DNA of 64,000 nt from Ailurus styani (GCA_002007465.1 LNAC01000683.1:315397-379396); one strand, 5' to 3'; shown: positions 23,960-35,462, counted from the first letter of the stretch. Notes: generated by a model from the sequence alone, not told the origin. Program-made: numbers and translations.

Positions 23960-25100
23960 CCAAGCGATCGCCAAGTCGTGATCCTCACTACACTCCATGA
24001 AGTGGGTAGGACCACGGCGTCCGCGCTCCTGTCCCGCCGCACTCTTCCACTAGAGGGCAGGCTGAGGCCGAGAGCCGCGCAGGAGCCGCCACTTCCGGCG
24101 GCTCTGCGAGCAGGGAAGGCGGCCCCCTTGGGGAATAGGGCAAACACCTGTCCTCTGATTTGAATACCTGGGCGCCCCACAGTTCTAAAAGTAGGGCCAG
24201 AGCTCCATGACCTTCTCCCCCTCCCCGTGCTCCCGAAGCCGCAGTCCAGCTCTAGGTCTCCTGTGGTCTTAGCTTCCCGCCCTGTGACTCGGGGCACGGT
24301 GACCCAGAAAGCCGCCCCTACCAGCCCATCTTGTCCCCCAGACCCTCTGAGACTTAAGCGCTGGATCTCCTCCACGCTCAGATTTCTTCCACTCGCATAA
24401 GTAAAAGACAGCAAACTGAAAGCCCCGTGGGCAACTGCGATCTCTCCTTTAGGCTGAGCAGCAACAAATAACTCACCGCTCACGTGGGCGGAGCCGGGCA
24501 CCCAGGCTCACATTTGATTTTCGCGATGATACTTCCGGCAATGCCTCTGCCCGCAGCCCGGCCCTCCCGCTCCCCCTCTGCCCAGGGGCACGTGCGCACG
24601 CTCCGTGGGGGCGCGGCTGGGCGGGGTGCACCGGGCAGCCTGCGAGAGAACCTTCCAGTAACCACCTCCTCCCCAGTGAGTCCAGTCTGGGAGCCCCACC
24701 CAGGCAGCTGCGGCAGCCGCTGTGCTTCAGCCTGAGGAGGTCCTGGTTTTCCTCCCATCTCTCGGCAGGGCCGCAGACTGAGCCTGGGCTGTCCCAGAGC
24801 AGGGCCTGGCGGCCTGGAGGAGCTGGAAGTCAGGGTGTTGCTACTTCTCTTCGGGAGCGGAGCGTACCCTCCGCCTCCGGGTCTTCGGTCAAGGGTCTCT
24901 CCTTGGTGGAGGCCTCTCTTGAGCACGCCCTTCTCAGTTCCCTTGCTGCCTGCTTCTGTTTCCTCGCCCCTGCCTCTTCTTTTTTGCTCTCCTGATTCTC
25001 CTGTCCTTCCCGTCCACACCGACCCTCAGCACTTGGGGGCGTTAGCGGTGCTGGCCCCAAGGCCTGGGCCCTTTCTCTGGCACGTTCTTAGCGGGAGTGT
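23960..25100. promoter_or_regulatory. CpG island without a recognisable gene
   Basis: CpG density is far above the surroundings for about 1.1 kb. The island contains two ACTTCCGGC ETS-type sites (about 24089 and 24530), a CACGTG E-box next to a GGGCGGAGCC GC box (24481-24496), ggggcgcggctgggcggggt, and a tgcgcacg NRF1-like site (near 24593). This is the usual content of a housekeeping-type, often bidirectional, promoter. Long frames on both strands here (for example 23953-24501 on - and 24480-25019 on -) are what GC-rich DNA gives by chance and show no domain. No TATA box or coding exon could be tied to it. Confidence 0.65.
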
Positions 25101-25391
25101 GACCCTGTGGGTGAGGCTATGATGCCCATGACCAATGAAGAAACAGGGGTGTCTCCCTCCTCTCAGCTTGCTATCCCTCGCGGCGAACACCACCCTCCCC
25201 CCCCCCACCCAGGAGACAAATTCCTGTGAGTTTTAACACACTTGAGTACAGTTGAGTTCCTGACCTTCTGTGCTCATCTTCCTAAAAGACAATAGTGTAT
25301 TTCTTTAGAAGGGACTTAATCCTTGAAAAATGATCTGATTGCTCTCATGGCCTAGAATAGTATGTTTCCTTTATTTTATTTTTTAGTTATT

Positions 25392-25561
25392 GTTAAGATT
25401 TTATTTATTTATTTGAGACGGAGAGAGCGTGCGTGGGGCAGGGGAGGGGCAGAGGGAGAGGGAGAAGCAGATTCCCCACTGAGCAGGCTGGATCGTAAGG
25501 CCCTGAGATCATGACCTGAGCTGAAGGCAGATGCTTAACCCATTGAGCCACCCAGGCACCC
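25392..25561 (-). mobile_element. Older Can-SINE
   Basis: taagattttatttatttatt to gagccacccaggcaccc, with a missing part in the middle. Confidence 0.85.
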
Positions 25562-26215
25562 TTCTACCCCGACATTTTAATGGTGTTTCCCACCACCTAA
25601 ATCAGACCGTGTTGGAAAGCCCATGTAAGTAAGAAATGTCTCTCTCATTAAAAAATGCAGATAACTTCTCAGATAATCACATGCACTGGCACTTTACCCC
25701 CCCTTCCTGCTGAGGGCATGTGTGGCTTATCTTTTAGCATCTGCCAATACTGTTGTCTATAGTGAGAGTCTGCAGGAATGTTTCAGGTTTTTACCTCTCC
25801 AGGGATTTTCAGCTCTCTGCAAGCAAATTAGACCGGAAAACTACAAATTCTTACACCACAAAAGTTGATTTGGAATGGACTCAAAACACCTCCCTTCAAA
25901 GGGCATCCCTTTGAAAATTATGACCCTATTTTGTTAGTATGATAGATGGAAAGATATTTCTTGGGTTTCAAGTACCGAAGCTACCTACTGCAACCCAATG
26001 CGCTGAGAAAAAAAATGCATTGGTTCCTGGTTTTAATAATGCTACTATAGTGTGCAAGCGGTTACCATTGGGGTAAGGTGGGTGAAGGGTGTGTGGGACA
26101 TCTCCATACTGTTTTTGACAATTTTTTGTGAATCTGTAATTATAACAAAACAAAAAGAGGAGGAGGAGAGGGGAAGAGAGAGGAGGAGAAAGAGAACAAC
26201 ATTGAAAAATACACT
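25562..26215. other. Intergenic, nothing recognised
   Basis: Unique or very old repeat sequence ending in an (AGGAGG)-type purine run just before the next SINE. Confidence 0.35.
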
Positions 26216-26218
26216 CTT

Positions 26219-26426
26219 TTTTAAAAAAGATTTTATTTCTTCATTTCAGAGAGAGAGCCAGAGAGCAGGGGTGGAGGGGCAGAGGGAAAGGGAGAGAGAG
26301 AATCCTTAAGCAGACTCCCCGCTGAGCATGGAGCCCACCTTGGGGCTCGATCTCAGGACCCTGAGATCACGACCTAGCCAAAATCAAGAGTTGGACACCT
26401 AACGGACTAAGTCACCCAGGCACCCC
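26219..26426 (-). mobile_element. Older Can-SINE
   Basis: Reverse copy ending agtcacccaggcacccc. Confidence 0.85.
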
Positions 26427-26477
26427 TAAAAAATACATTCTTAATAAGAAATTAACGTTCCAGTAAAAGGACTCTTT

Positions 26478-26667
26478 TTTAAAAAAATTTTGTTTATTTA
26501 TTTGACAGAGAGAGAGATCACAAGTAGGCAGAGAGGCAGGCAGAGAGAGAGGAGGAAGCAGGCTCCCTGCTGAGCAGAGAGCCCGATGCAGGCCTCGATC
26601 CCAGGACCCTGAGATCATGACCTGAGCCAAAGGCAGAGGCTTTAACCCACTGAGCCACCCAGGCACC
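26478..26667 (-). mobile_element. Can-SINE, full length
   Basis: Reverse copy ending gagccacccaggcaccc, flanked by aggactctttt / aggactctttat. Confidence 0.9.
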
Positions 26668-26852
26668 CAGGACTCTTTATTCCTGAGGTTTGGGCCCAAA
26701 GTCTGTTCTGGCTTCCTACCTCAGTGAACCGGATTAGTGAACATGTGTGACCCCAATGACTCTGCCTAGACAGGAGGCAAGATTGTGTAGTAGCCTGTCC
26801 TGAGTCCTTGATGTCCTATGGCTTCTCAAAGGAGGGCTAAGTGTTCGTCACC

Positions 26853-26993
26853 AGCAGGGGGAGCAGCAGAGGGAGAGGGAGAAGCAGACTCCGCTAAGCT
26901 GGGACGGCCAATGTGGGGCTGGATCCCCTGATCCTGATATCATGACCTGAGCTAAAGGCAGACACTTAACCGACCAAGCCACCCAGGTGCCCC
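26853..26993 (-). mobile_element. Can-SINE, partial
   Basis: Lacks the poly-T end; contains gggagaagcagactccgct and aagccacccaggtgcccc. Confidence 0.75.
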
Positions 26994-27302
26994 TCAGATG
27001 CCACTTTTTAAAAGAGAAGATGCAGTCTGCATGGATGGTGTGGAGTGTTTCCTTTTAAACCCAGTGAGTCTTAGTGTTTTACTGCATGTTATTTCCTGAA
27101 TGAATATTTGTTTACTTGACTATTTTAAATTTTTACCAAATTTAAAACATTATATAATTTTCAAAGACAAAACATGCTACATAGCAATAAAAAGCTGTGG
27201 TCCCTGGTACCGCCATTCCCAGCCTCTAATTCTCTCTTCCTGGATGCAAACGGTGCAGTGCTCAATTGGGTTTTGTCTTCCTGTTTTTTGTTTTGTTTGT
27301 TT

Positions 27303-27494
27303 TTTAAGATTTTATTTATTTATTTGACACAGAGAGATCAGATCACAAGTAGGCAGAGAGGCAGGCAGAGAGAGAGGGAGAAGCAGGCTCCCCGCTGAGC
27401 AGGGAGCGCGATGCGGGCCTCGATCCCAGGACCCTGAGATCATGACCTGAGCCGAAGGCAGAGGCTTTAACCCACTGAGCCACCCAGGCGCCCT
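27303..27494 (-). mobile_element. Can-SINE, full length
   Basis: Reverse copy ending gagccacccaggcgccc, with tgtcttcctgtttt on both sides. Confidence 0.93.
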
Positions 27495-27624
27495 GTCTTC
27501 CTGTTTTTAATAACAAGTTGCATCAGCTGGGGTTCAGTGAAGGCTGTAGAGATTCCTCTTGGTATATTAAACAGGAAGGGCTTTTATGAAGGGTTTTAGG
27601 AGCTTTTGAAAACCTTAAGGGAGG

Positions 27625-27818
27625 GCGCCTGGGTGGCTCAGTGGGTTAATGCCTCTGCCTTCGGCTCAGGTCATGATCTCAGGGTCCTGGGATTGAGGCC
27701 CGCATCGGGCTCTCTGCTCAGTGGAGAGCCTGCTTCCCCCTCTCTCTCTGCCTGCCTCTCAGCCTACTTGTAATCTCTCTCTCTGTCAAATAAATAAATA
27801 AAATCTAAAAAAAAAAAG
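27625..27818 (+). mobile_element. Can-SINE, full length
   Basis: ggcgcctgggtggctcagtg to poly-A, flanked by the perfect repeat gaaaaccttaagggag. Confidence 0.95.
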
Positions 27819-28274
27819 AAAACCTTAAGGGAGCTGAAAGACAGGTTCTCAGCTGAGCCTTATGGAATGGCTCAGAATATTGATTGGCTAGGTTTTCCTG
27901 TGATCGCATGTCTAGGAATTTATTGCTGATTTGTCATCAAATTCTCCAACAGTGTAGGTTTTCTCTCCATTCAAATGCATGATAATTGGTGTCATCTTCT
28001 TGGGCAATACCTCTATAGCCAGGTAAAGGAATTCTCTCTATTCCTGAGGTTTTGGTTCCAGACTCCTGTTTCAATATGAACCTGTTGATTCTTAGATTTC
28101 CTGCATAGCCGTCTTCTGGAATGGCTCAGCATCGTCCCAGGATGGATGGAAATCCACCTTACTCTTTGCAAGACCCCATGTCTTTGTGTTGATCTAACCT
28201 CTCACTTTGGTGGAACACATACTCCAGTAACTCCCTAAGGGAAGGGCAAGAGATAGAAGTTTTGTTTAAGAAGT

Positions 28275-28476
28275 TTTTTTTTTTTTAAGATTTTATTTAT
28301 TTGACAGAGAGAGACACAGTGAGAGAGGGAACACAAGCAGAGGGAGTGGGAGTGGGAAAGGGAGAAGCAGGCTTCCCTCGGAGCAGGGACCCTGGTGCAG
28401 GACTCAATCCCAGGACTCTGGGATCATGACCCCAGCCGAAGGCAAATTCATAACAACTGAGCCACCCAGGAGCTCC
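28275..28476 (-). mobile_element. Can-SINE next to or nested with the following one
   Basis: Reverse copy ending gagccacccaggagctcc. The repeat aagagata(g/c)aagtt lies before this element (28247) and after the next one (28694), so the two insertions share one outer target site. Confidence 0.85.
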
Positions 28477-28486
28477 TGTTGTTGCT

Positions 28487-28693
28487 TTATGGATTTTATT
28501 TATTTACTTGAGAGAGAGAGTGAGAGAGAGAGAGAGAGAGGGAGAGAGAGAGAGAGAGAGAGAGCGCACAGAGGGAGAGGGAGAAGCAAGCTCTCCACTG
28601 AGCTGGGAGCCTGATATGGGGCTTGATCTCAGGGTCCTGGGATCATGACCTGATCCAAAGGCAGATGCTTAACTGACTGAGCCACCCAGGTCC
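28487..28693 (-). mobile_element. Can-SINE with expanded (AG)n
   Basis: Reverse copy containing about 55 bases of (AG)n at 28510-28564 and ending gagccacccaggtcctc. Confidence 0.85.
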
Positions 28694-28696
28694 TCA

Positions 28697-29155
28697 AGAG
28701 ATACAAGTTCTTAAGGCTTTGTCTACAAATGTGTTTATTTTACTGCTAGACCTGATCAATAATTGTACTGAAGATGAAATTTCAAGTTGCATAACTTATA
28801 TCTAACTTTTGAAAGCATTGCTCTGTTGTCTTGTAGCCTCCTCTGTCACTTATTGACTTGTTACTGGTGACTGAGTCTTGATCCTTTTCCTTTTTTCTCT
28901 TTAAACAATTGGAAGAATTTTGGAATTTTTCTCTTTGTCCCTAGCATTTTTAGGATTCATGATCATATACTTTGGACTTCATTCATTTTTCCAGATACTC
29001 AAGATTCTCTATCAGTTTGGAATTTTTATGACTCTCAGCTCTGGGAAATTTTCTTGAATTTCTTTGATAATTTCTTCCCTTCTGTTCTCTCCCTTGGCTC
29101 TTTCTGGAAATTCTATTATTCATCCAGGTTAATAATCTAATTTCCATATGTTTTC
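28697..29155. other. A/T-rich intergenic, probably old L1
   Basis: Pyrimidine-rich text such as tgaatttctttgataatttc and ttccctggctctttctggaa resembles diverged reverse L1 sequence. No gene seen. Confidence 0.35.
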
Positions 29156-29356
29156 TTTTTTTAATTTAAAGATTTTATTTATTTATTTGACAAAGAGAGA
29201 CACAAAGAGAGAGGGAACACAAGCAGGGGGAATGGGAGAGAGAGAAGCAGGCTTCCCCGTGGAGCAGGGAGCCCAATGCGGTGCTCAATTCCAGGATCCT
29301 GGGATCACGACCTGAGCCGAAGGCAGACACTTAATGACTGAGCCACCCAGGTGCAC
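29156..29356 (-). mobile_element. Can-SINE, full length
   Basis: Flanked by ttccatatgttttc / ttccatatattttg; ends gagccacccaggtgcac. Confidence 0.9.
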
Positions 29357-29708
29357 CTTCCATATATTTTGTATATCATTTATTCTTTGTTTCTTTTTAG
29401 ATTTCATCAACTTTAAATTCTAACATTTATATGGGCATTTTTGCCTTTAGAATTATATTTACTATTTATTTATGTTTTTTGAATTATATTTTTAATTAAA
29501 AATGCTGCCTAAAAGCATTTGAAGAGATGCTAAGCATCTCTTCGGAGACTAAGCATTCACTAAATGTTCTCTAAATGTTCATTTTCATAGCCTTTCATTC
29601 TTTTTTTCATGGAGACAATATCTTCTCTTATTTTTATGAAAATATTGTGGGTTTTATTTTTTATTATTTATTTATATTTTTTAATATGAGCAATCATCTG
29701 ATTTATTA

Positions 29709-29901
29709 TTTTTTTATTAAAGATTTTTATTTATTTATTTGATACAGAGATCACAAGTAGGCAGAGAGGCAGGCAGAGAGAGAGGAGCAAGCAGATTCCC
29801 TGCTGAGCAGGGAGCCCGACACGGGGCTCAGTCTCAGGACCCTGAGATCATGACCTGAGCCAAAGGCAGAGGCTTTAACCCACTGAGCCACCCAAATGCC
29901 C
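29709..29901 (-). mobile_element. Can-SINE, full length
   Basis: Flanked by caatcatctgatttat on both sides; ends gagccacccaaatgccc. Confidence 0.93.
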
Positions 29902-30115
29902 CAATCATCTGATTTATAAAAAGATGCAGCCATACTTAAAGTGATACAAAATATCAATTTCAAAACAACATCAAAAAGTGAGTGCATTTAACCATACTCA
30001 ACTCATAACAGAGGAAAAGAGTAAGAAGAGTAATTCATGCTATAGCATTTGCTAATATGAACTGGCAACAGAAAAAGTCAGTAAAGGAAGGCAGAGGAAC
30101 TCTATCTTTTAAAAA

Positions 30116-30720
30116 TTAGAACCGAGGTGTTCCATAATCATCTGGCATCCGCTCAATTTTGTACCTATGGTTAGAAATGTACATGATGGAAACTCATGGA
30201 TCTTCCAGATCCTTTGTTTAAGGTCCCAGTCAACTGTGGCCACAATGTCACACTTGTCCTGAGTTACTCTCTGTACTAAGGAGTCATCTGCATAGGTTCC
30301 TTTGTGTGTGCATGGTAATCGTTCAAATCTTGGATCCTTGGCAATCCTTAGAGCCACTCAATACTTCTGCCCCACTTTCTCAGTTTCAGCCATTAGACAG
30401 TCAGTTATACAAAGGATACACTTGGCATAAAGACAGTCCATCATTGACTGCACTAAATCAAGTTTGGCTTTAATGGAAAAGTTGATAAAGTTTGTATCAA
30501 CCAGGATGTGGTAAGGTGGGCCCAGCTGTGTGTTATATTGGAAGAATAAGCAGGAAGGATGTTGGGGGACTTCTCTTTCCTTGATTGCACTGGGATCTTT
30601 CTTTTCTTTTCTTTTCTTTTTTTTAGGTTTTAATCTATCCTTTTCTTTAAGCCTCTGATCTCAGAGACTAAGCATTCACTTCATAGTCGCATAGTTTCTT
30701 GCTTTCTTTTGCTTTCCCAT
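30116..30720 (-). pseudogene. FCF1: FCF1 processed pseudogene
   Basis: The - strand starts ATG at 30720 with MGKQKKARNYATMK and then a premature TGA. It continues LSLRDQRLKEKDRLKP and later LVDTNFINFSIKAKLDLVQ. ALRIAKDPRFERLPCTHKGT and ADDSLVQRVTQDKCDIVATV follow, and it ends GTPRF before TAA at 30116-30118. This is human FCF1, a PIN-domain factor of small-subunit rRNA processing, without introns. Disruptions include the early stop, an expanded AAAAG run (about 30597-30626) in the lysine-rich segment, and a frameshift after RIWKI. No flanking duplication was confirmed. Only a dead retrocopy is supported. Confidence 0.92.
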
Positions 30721-31099
30721 GTTCACACTGTACTCTTGGGTTTTGTTTTTTAGTTCTTTGCATTGTCTCTATTTCTTTGAAGTTCCTCAATTCCTGTATT
30801 TTCAATCCCCACCTGTTATTTTAGCGGCACCAAATGGCCACTCTGCTGGTTATCAGCATATTTCCTCTCAACTGAAAATCCATCCTCTTACCTGAGCTCT
30901 GATGATAGGGCTGTGAGCATTTCTCCTTTGCAGCCGACGCAAGATTAATCGTTGTTAGGAGAGGGCGCTGGAGGGACGTTGTGGGAGGAAGGGACTTCTG
31001 GTTCCAAGGAGCGGCAGTTCCTTATTCTTGTAGCTCCTGCAGCACAACCCATCAGTGTCTCTGGTGGGAACATCCACTGAGCTCCCACTCAGCCACAAC
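30721..31099. other. Intergenic, nothing recognised
   Basis: Includes a short GC-richer part near 30930-31010 (aggagagggcgctggaggga) without a clear gene or repeat. Confidence 0.35.
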
Positions 31100-31193
31100 T
31101 CGGGAGCCCAACTCGGAGCTCAATCTCAGGATCCTGGGATCATGACCTGAGCCGAAGGCAGCCGCTTAACCAGTTGAGCCACCCAGGTGCCTG
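31100..31193 (-). mobile_element. Can-SINE head only
   Basis: Only the tRNA-related part is present (atctcaggatcctgggatca ... gagccacccaggtgcctg). The poly-A half is missing. Confidence 0.8.
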
Positions 31194-31194
31194 A

Positions 31195-31768
31195 GAGTAT
31201 GCATTTCCTAAATGAGCTAGTCCTGACAGGTACACTGCATGCCCCAGGCTTTGAATGCAGTGGGTGGGCTCCTAAAGCTCGACTCCCTTGGTGCCTCTGC
31301 TCCACCCCAAAGGCATGTTTCCTGCCTGTCCACAACTGCGCTGGCCTGGGCATCCCAGTGAAAGTGTCTGGGCCTTACCTGCATCCTCTCCAGGGAGGTC
31401 TGGAGCTTTGGAGCGGGGGCATGCCCTTCCAGGTTTGTCATCCTTAAGGGGTGCTCTCCCAGCCCTAGACTATGCTTTAGGTTCTCCTTATGTTTTTATG
31501 ATTACTCCTCCTCACAAGTCAGTAATTATTTATATTAAACTCACCCAGCTCAAATCAGGGCTTGACTTCTGTCTCCTGATTGGACCTTGACTGGTATGGT
31601 AATCCTTGGCTTGTAGTTTAAGCTGTTTGATAAAAACATATGTTGGTGGGGTTATTTCAGTGGGCTTCACGATAGTTCTAGTTCGATTGGACTGGACCGT
31701 TTCTCCAGAAGATCCTACATTCAGGATCCAGTCAGATAAAAGAAAAAACTCCAGATATTTCAACAGAT
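31195..31768. other. Intergenic, old repeat-like sequence
   Basis: No gene recognised. The part near 31590-31750 resembles an ancient repeat (ttgactggtatggtaatcct), not assigned. Confidence 0.3.
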
Positions 31769-31769
31769 C

Positions 31770-31966
31770 TTTTTTTTTTCTTTAGAGAGAGAGCACGCAC
31801 ACATGTAAGCGGGGTGGGGAGGGACAGAGGGAGAGAGAGAGAGAATCTCAAGCAGGCTCCACGCTCAGTGTGGAGCCCAACACGGGGCTTGACTTCATGA
31901 CCCTGAGATCATGCCCTGAGCCATAATCAAGACTTCGAGCTTAACGGACTAAGCTGCTCAGGTGCC
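31770..31966 (-). mobile_element. Can-SINE (first of a double insertion)
   Basis: Reverse copy ending gctgctcaggtgcccc, preceded by caacagatctttt and followed by aagcagatctttt. Confidence 0.87.
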
Positions 31967-31977
31967 CCTAAGCAGAT

Positions 31978-32163
31978 CTTTTTTTTTTTTTAAGATTTTA
32001 TTTATTTATTTGACAGAGAGAGACATAGCAAGAGAGGAAACACAAACAGGGGGAGTGGGAGAGGGAAAAGCAGGCTCCCCACTGAGCAAAGAGCCCAATT
32101 CGGGGCTCGATCCCAGGATCCTGGAATTGCAGGTGCTTAACGACTGAGCCACCCAGGCACCCC
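31978..32163 (-). mobile_element. Can-SINE (second of a double insertion)
   Basis: Reverse copy ending gagccacccaggcacccc, followed by a third target copy aaacagatcatttt. Confidence 0.9.
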
Positions 32164-33448
32164 TTAAACAGATCATTTTATACAAAGAATTATCAACCAT
32201 GTACTCAGATCCAAAAAAGGCAGAAAGGATCAATGAGAGACCACAGAGGCAGACAGTGCAAGAGGTAGTTACCCATCACCAAGGCTGGGGAACCAAGGGA
32301 GGAGCTTGGGGTTATTAAAGAGTAGAATCTATTTTTGCAGGGACCCCACGGAGCTGGAACTGGGACCTCTGAGCTGGGCCTGACGCTGAGTTGGTCTCTC
32401 TGAGGTGGTGTGATGGGGCTCATGCTGGGAGTGTGAAAGAACTGCAGTTTGGGACCAGCAACTGCTACTAGAACCGGCAGTCACCCCTGTGGTGTGCTGA
32501 CAGGATTGGGGGGCAAGCATGAGGGAGCAAGTCCCATCATCCTACTCCAGCCCTGAGGGAGCTCTCTCTGCCTAAGAGGGAGAAGCTGGCAAAAGAGAGA
32601 CTAGAAGAATGGGATTGAACTAGCACAGCCCCCCTCCCCCCACTGCTGGTGTTTGCAGGGTTTTTCTTGGTCTCATCAGTCTCTCCAGAGGTGGTTTCTC
32701 TGTTATTCTTCTGAGAGCAAGTCTGGCTGCCAGGTTCTCAGAACTGACGGGAAAGAAGACCTAGAGATCTTGCCATTTTGTATGCAGACTTTTAGTTAAT
32801 TAATTTAGTTAATTAATTAATTTAGTTAATTCTCCTATTAGTTAGAATTTAGTTAATTCTCCTATTTTCAGAATAGTTCTCTGGACCTCTTTCTCCACTA
32901 AGTAAAGCACAAACTGGGGTGGGCTGTGGGAGTCACGCTGCCATGCAGGTGAGCTAGGGGACCTGGGGCTCTACTGGCTTCTCGCATGGATAGTCACTGT
33001 CTGTTTCCAGGCTCTCTTACATCGCCACATTCAGAGGTACTTGTTATCTTCATTCTTTACTATTTCTGGGGTCTGTTCTGTGAAATCAGCCTAGCTTCCA
33101 GGACTTTCCCAGGGCCTTAGTCCTGTGAAATTTCATTAGCCATATCTCATTTCCAGTTCTAAGCGTTTCTGTAATTCTCTTCCTTTATCCCAATGTCCTT
33201 AGTAAAATCTTATTAACAGTGAGCCTGGGGGCAGGGGAGGGAAGCTGAGTGCGGCAGTCAGCCATTGCTTCCTCCCTGCAGGTCCTGATGGCATCTCTAG
33301 TCCAGCTTGCTGAAGGATGCTGCTATTCTCCCAGTGCCTCTTCTTAGCCTTACATGCAGTGATCTCATTTCTGAGAATCTATCAAATTCCCAATTGTGAG
33401 GAAAGCTTTATAAATAAAAAATATTCTTTACTATTTATAATCTTAAGG
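32164..33448. other. Intergenic, unique-looking
   Basis: No gene recognised. A small A/T repeat of ttaattaatttag units is at 32793-32865. Remaining frames are short. Confidence 0.4.
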
Positions 33449-33560
33449 GGCTCCTGGCTGGCTCAGTGGGAAGAGCACATGACTCTTGATCTCAGGGTCC
33501 TGGGTTCAAGCCCCACACTGGGTGTAGAGATTACTAAAAAATATAAATAAACCTTAAAAA
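33449..33560 (+). mobile_element. Short Can-SINE relative
   Basis: ggctcctggctggctcagtg head, agccccacactgggtgtaga box and an aataaacctt tail. Confidence 0.75.
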
Positions 33561-33733
33561 AAGAGAGAAAGATAATGGAAACAGCATAAACACTCAATGG
33601 GAAAAATGATAAATTATGGACCATGCACTTCATACACCATCGTGGAGCTGCTTAAGTGACATTTATTAAAACTTTGTATTAACAAGGAAGATGAAGATAT
33701 CGTAATAATAAATTTTCAAAAAGAAATAAAGGT

Positions 33734-33925
33734 GAGGTGCCTGGGTAGTTCAGTCAGTTGAGTGTCCAACTCTTGATTTCAGCTCAGGTCATGATCTCAG
33801 GGTTGTGAGATCAAGGCCCTTGATGAGCTCTGCCCTGGGCATGGAGCCTACTTGAGATTCTCTCTCCTCCCTCCCCTCCCCCATTCATTCACTAGCACTC
33901 TCTCAGAAAGAAAGAAAGAGATAAA
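33734..33925 (+). mobile_element. Older Can-SINE
   Basis: aggtgcctgggtagttcagt head and ttgagattctctctcctccc tail. Confidence 0.85.
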
Positions 33926-34019
33926 GGAATACAGAAATATATATGCAATTGGTGATAAAAAACACACACCGTCCCCCAAAATCTAGCCATAAAGACTAGA
34001 AAAAATGTTTGTAGAAAAT

Positions 34020-34625
34020 GGAACCATAATTGTTTTAGTCAGCCTTCTCCACAGAAATGGAGCCAATAGGAGATATACGGAGAGAACTTGCTCAGGCAAT
34101 TGTGGAGGCTGGCATGTCCAAGATTTGCAAGATAGGCTGGCAGGCTGGAGACTCAGAGAAGAGTTGATATGGCAGTTGAAGTGGGAAGGCACTTTGGAGA
34201 CAACATTCCCTCTTCCTCCATGGGTAAGTCAGTCTTTTTCTATCAGGGCCTTCAAATCATTGGATTAGGCACACCCACATTACAGAAGGTAATCTGTTTA
34301 TTCAGAGTCCACTGATTTAAATGTTAATTTCATCTAAAAAATAGCTTCATGGAAACATCTAGAAAATGTTTGACTAAATATCTGGGTACTGGGCATCTGG
34401 GTGGCTCAGTGGGTGGCTCAGTGGGTTAAAGCCTCTGCCTTCGGCTCAGGTCATGATCTCAGCGGGGAGCCTGCTTCCTCCTCTCTCTCTGCCTGCCTGT
34501 CTGCCTACTTGTGATCTCTCTCTCTCTGTCAAATAAATAAATAAAATCTTTAAAAAAAGAAAAAATAAATAAATATCTGGGTACTATGACCTAGCCAAGT
34601 TGACACAAAATTAACCATCCCAATG
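34020..34625 (+). repeat. Ancient interspersed repeat interrupted by a Can-SINE
   Basis: ttagtcagccttctccacag, aattgtggaggctggcatgt, ggccttcaaatcattggatt, then after the SINE agccaagttgacacaaaatt. I recognise this as a common old mammalian interspersed repeat but cannot name the family with confidence. Confidence 0.5.
34389..34568 (+). mobile_element. Can-SINE with duplicated head box and internal deletion
   Basis: gtgggtggctca occurs twice at the head, and about 35 bases are missing after catgatctcag. Flanked by aaatatctgggtact on both sides. Confidence 0.9.
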
Positions 34626-34921
34626 ACCTAGGATTTAATCATCTCTAATTTATTTTCTAAATATTTTACTATTTTCCAAAATACATATGGTAAAGATGAT
34701 TTACCTTTATGACAAGAAAACACCTATAAACACATTTTAAAACACAGTTTCCTTGGAGTAGGCCCAGGGTGTCAGGTCCTTGGTACTTTTCCCAAGTCCC
34801 AATTCCCCTCTGACAGCTCCCATAGCTCTTCTCACCTCTTGCCTTCTGTCGTTATTTATGTCCATCTTGTGTCTTCCTCTGCTAAATGGCAAACTCTTAG
34901 AGGTCAGCAACCAAGTCTTAC

Positions 34922-35050
34922 TTTTTTTTTTAAGTAGGTTCCACACCCAGGATGGAGCCCAACGTGGGGCTCGAACCCACAACGCTGAGATTAAGACCTG
35001 GGCTGCGATTAAGAGTTGGATGTTAAAATGACTGAGCCATCCAGGCACCC
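34922..35050 (-). mobile_element. Short Can-SINE relative
   Basis: cccaacgtggggctcgaacc and gagccatccaggcacccc; preceded and followed by aagtcttact. Confidence 0.8.
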
Positions 35051-35063
35051 CAAGTCTTACTCC

Positions 35064-35254
35064 TTTTTTTTTAAAGATTTTATTTATTTATTTGACAGAG
35101 AGATCACAAGTAGGCTGAGAGACAGGCAGAGAGAGAGGAGGAAGCATGCTCCCCACTGAGCACGGAGCCCGATGCGGGCCTTGATTCCAGGACCCTGAGA
35201 TCTTGACCTGAGCCGAAGGCAGAGGCTTTAACCCACTGAGCCACCCAGGCGCCC
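35064..35254 (-). mobile_element. Can-SINE, full length
   Basis: Reverse copy ending gagccacccaggcgccc; target-like sequence tcttactcctttttt on both sides. Confidence 0.9.
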
Positions 35255-35344
35255 AATTCTTACTCCTTTTTGACTTTCCCTCATCATAGGAAGCTCTTTC
35301 ATCAGTATGTAATTGTTTTCCCATTAAATTAAATTAAATTAAAT

Positions 35345-35462
35345 TAAGAGATGTCTGGCTGGTTCAGTTGGTAAAGCATGAGACTTTTGATTTTGAGGTC
35401 ATGAGTTCAAGCCTTACATTGGGTGTAGAGATTACTAAAAAATAAATAAATAAACTTTAAAA
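35345..35462 (+). mobile_element. Short Can-SINE relative
   Basis: agatgtctggctggttcagt head, gccttacattgggtgtagag box and an aataaataaataaactt tail, just after a (TTAAA)n run. Confidence 0.75.

Noticed and set aside
23953..25019. Long - strand frames in the CpG island
   Set aside because: High GC makes stops rare. No domain, signal peptide or homologue is visible, and the frames overlap each other.
29540..30700. Shared 16-mer agactaagcattcact at about 29546 and 30666
   Set aside because: One exact 16-mer pair is expected by chance at this scale, and the flanks do not match.
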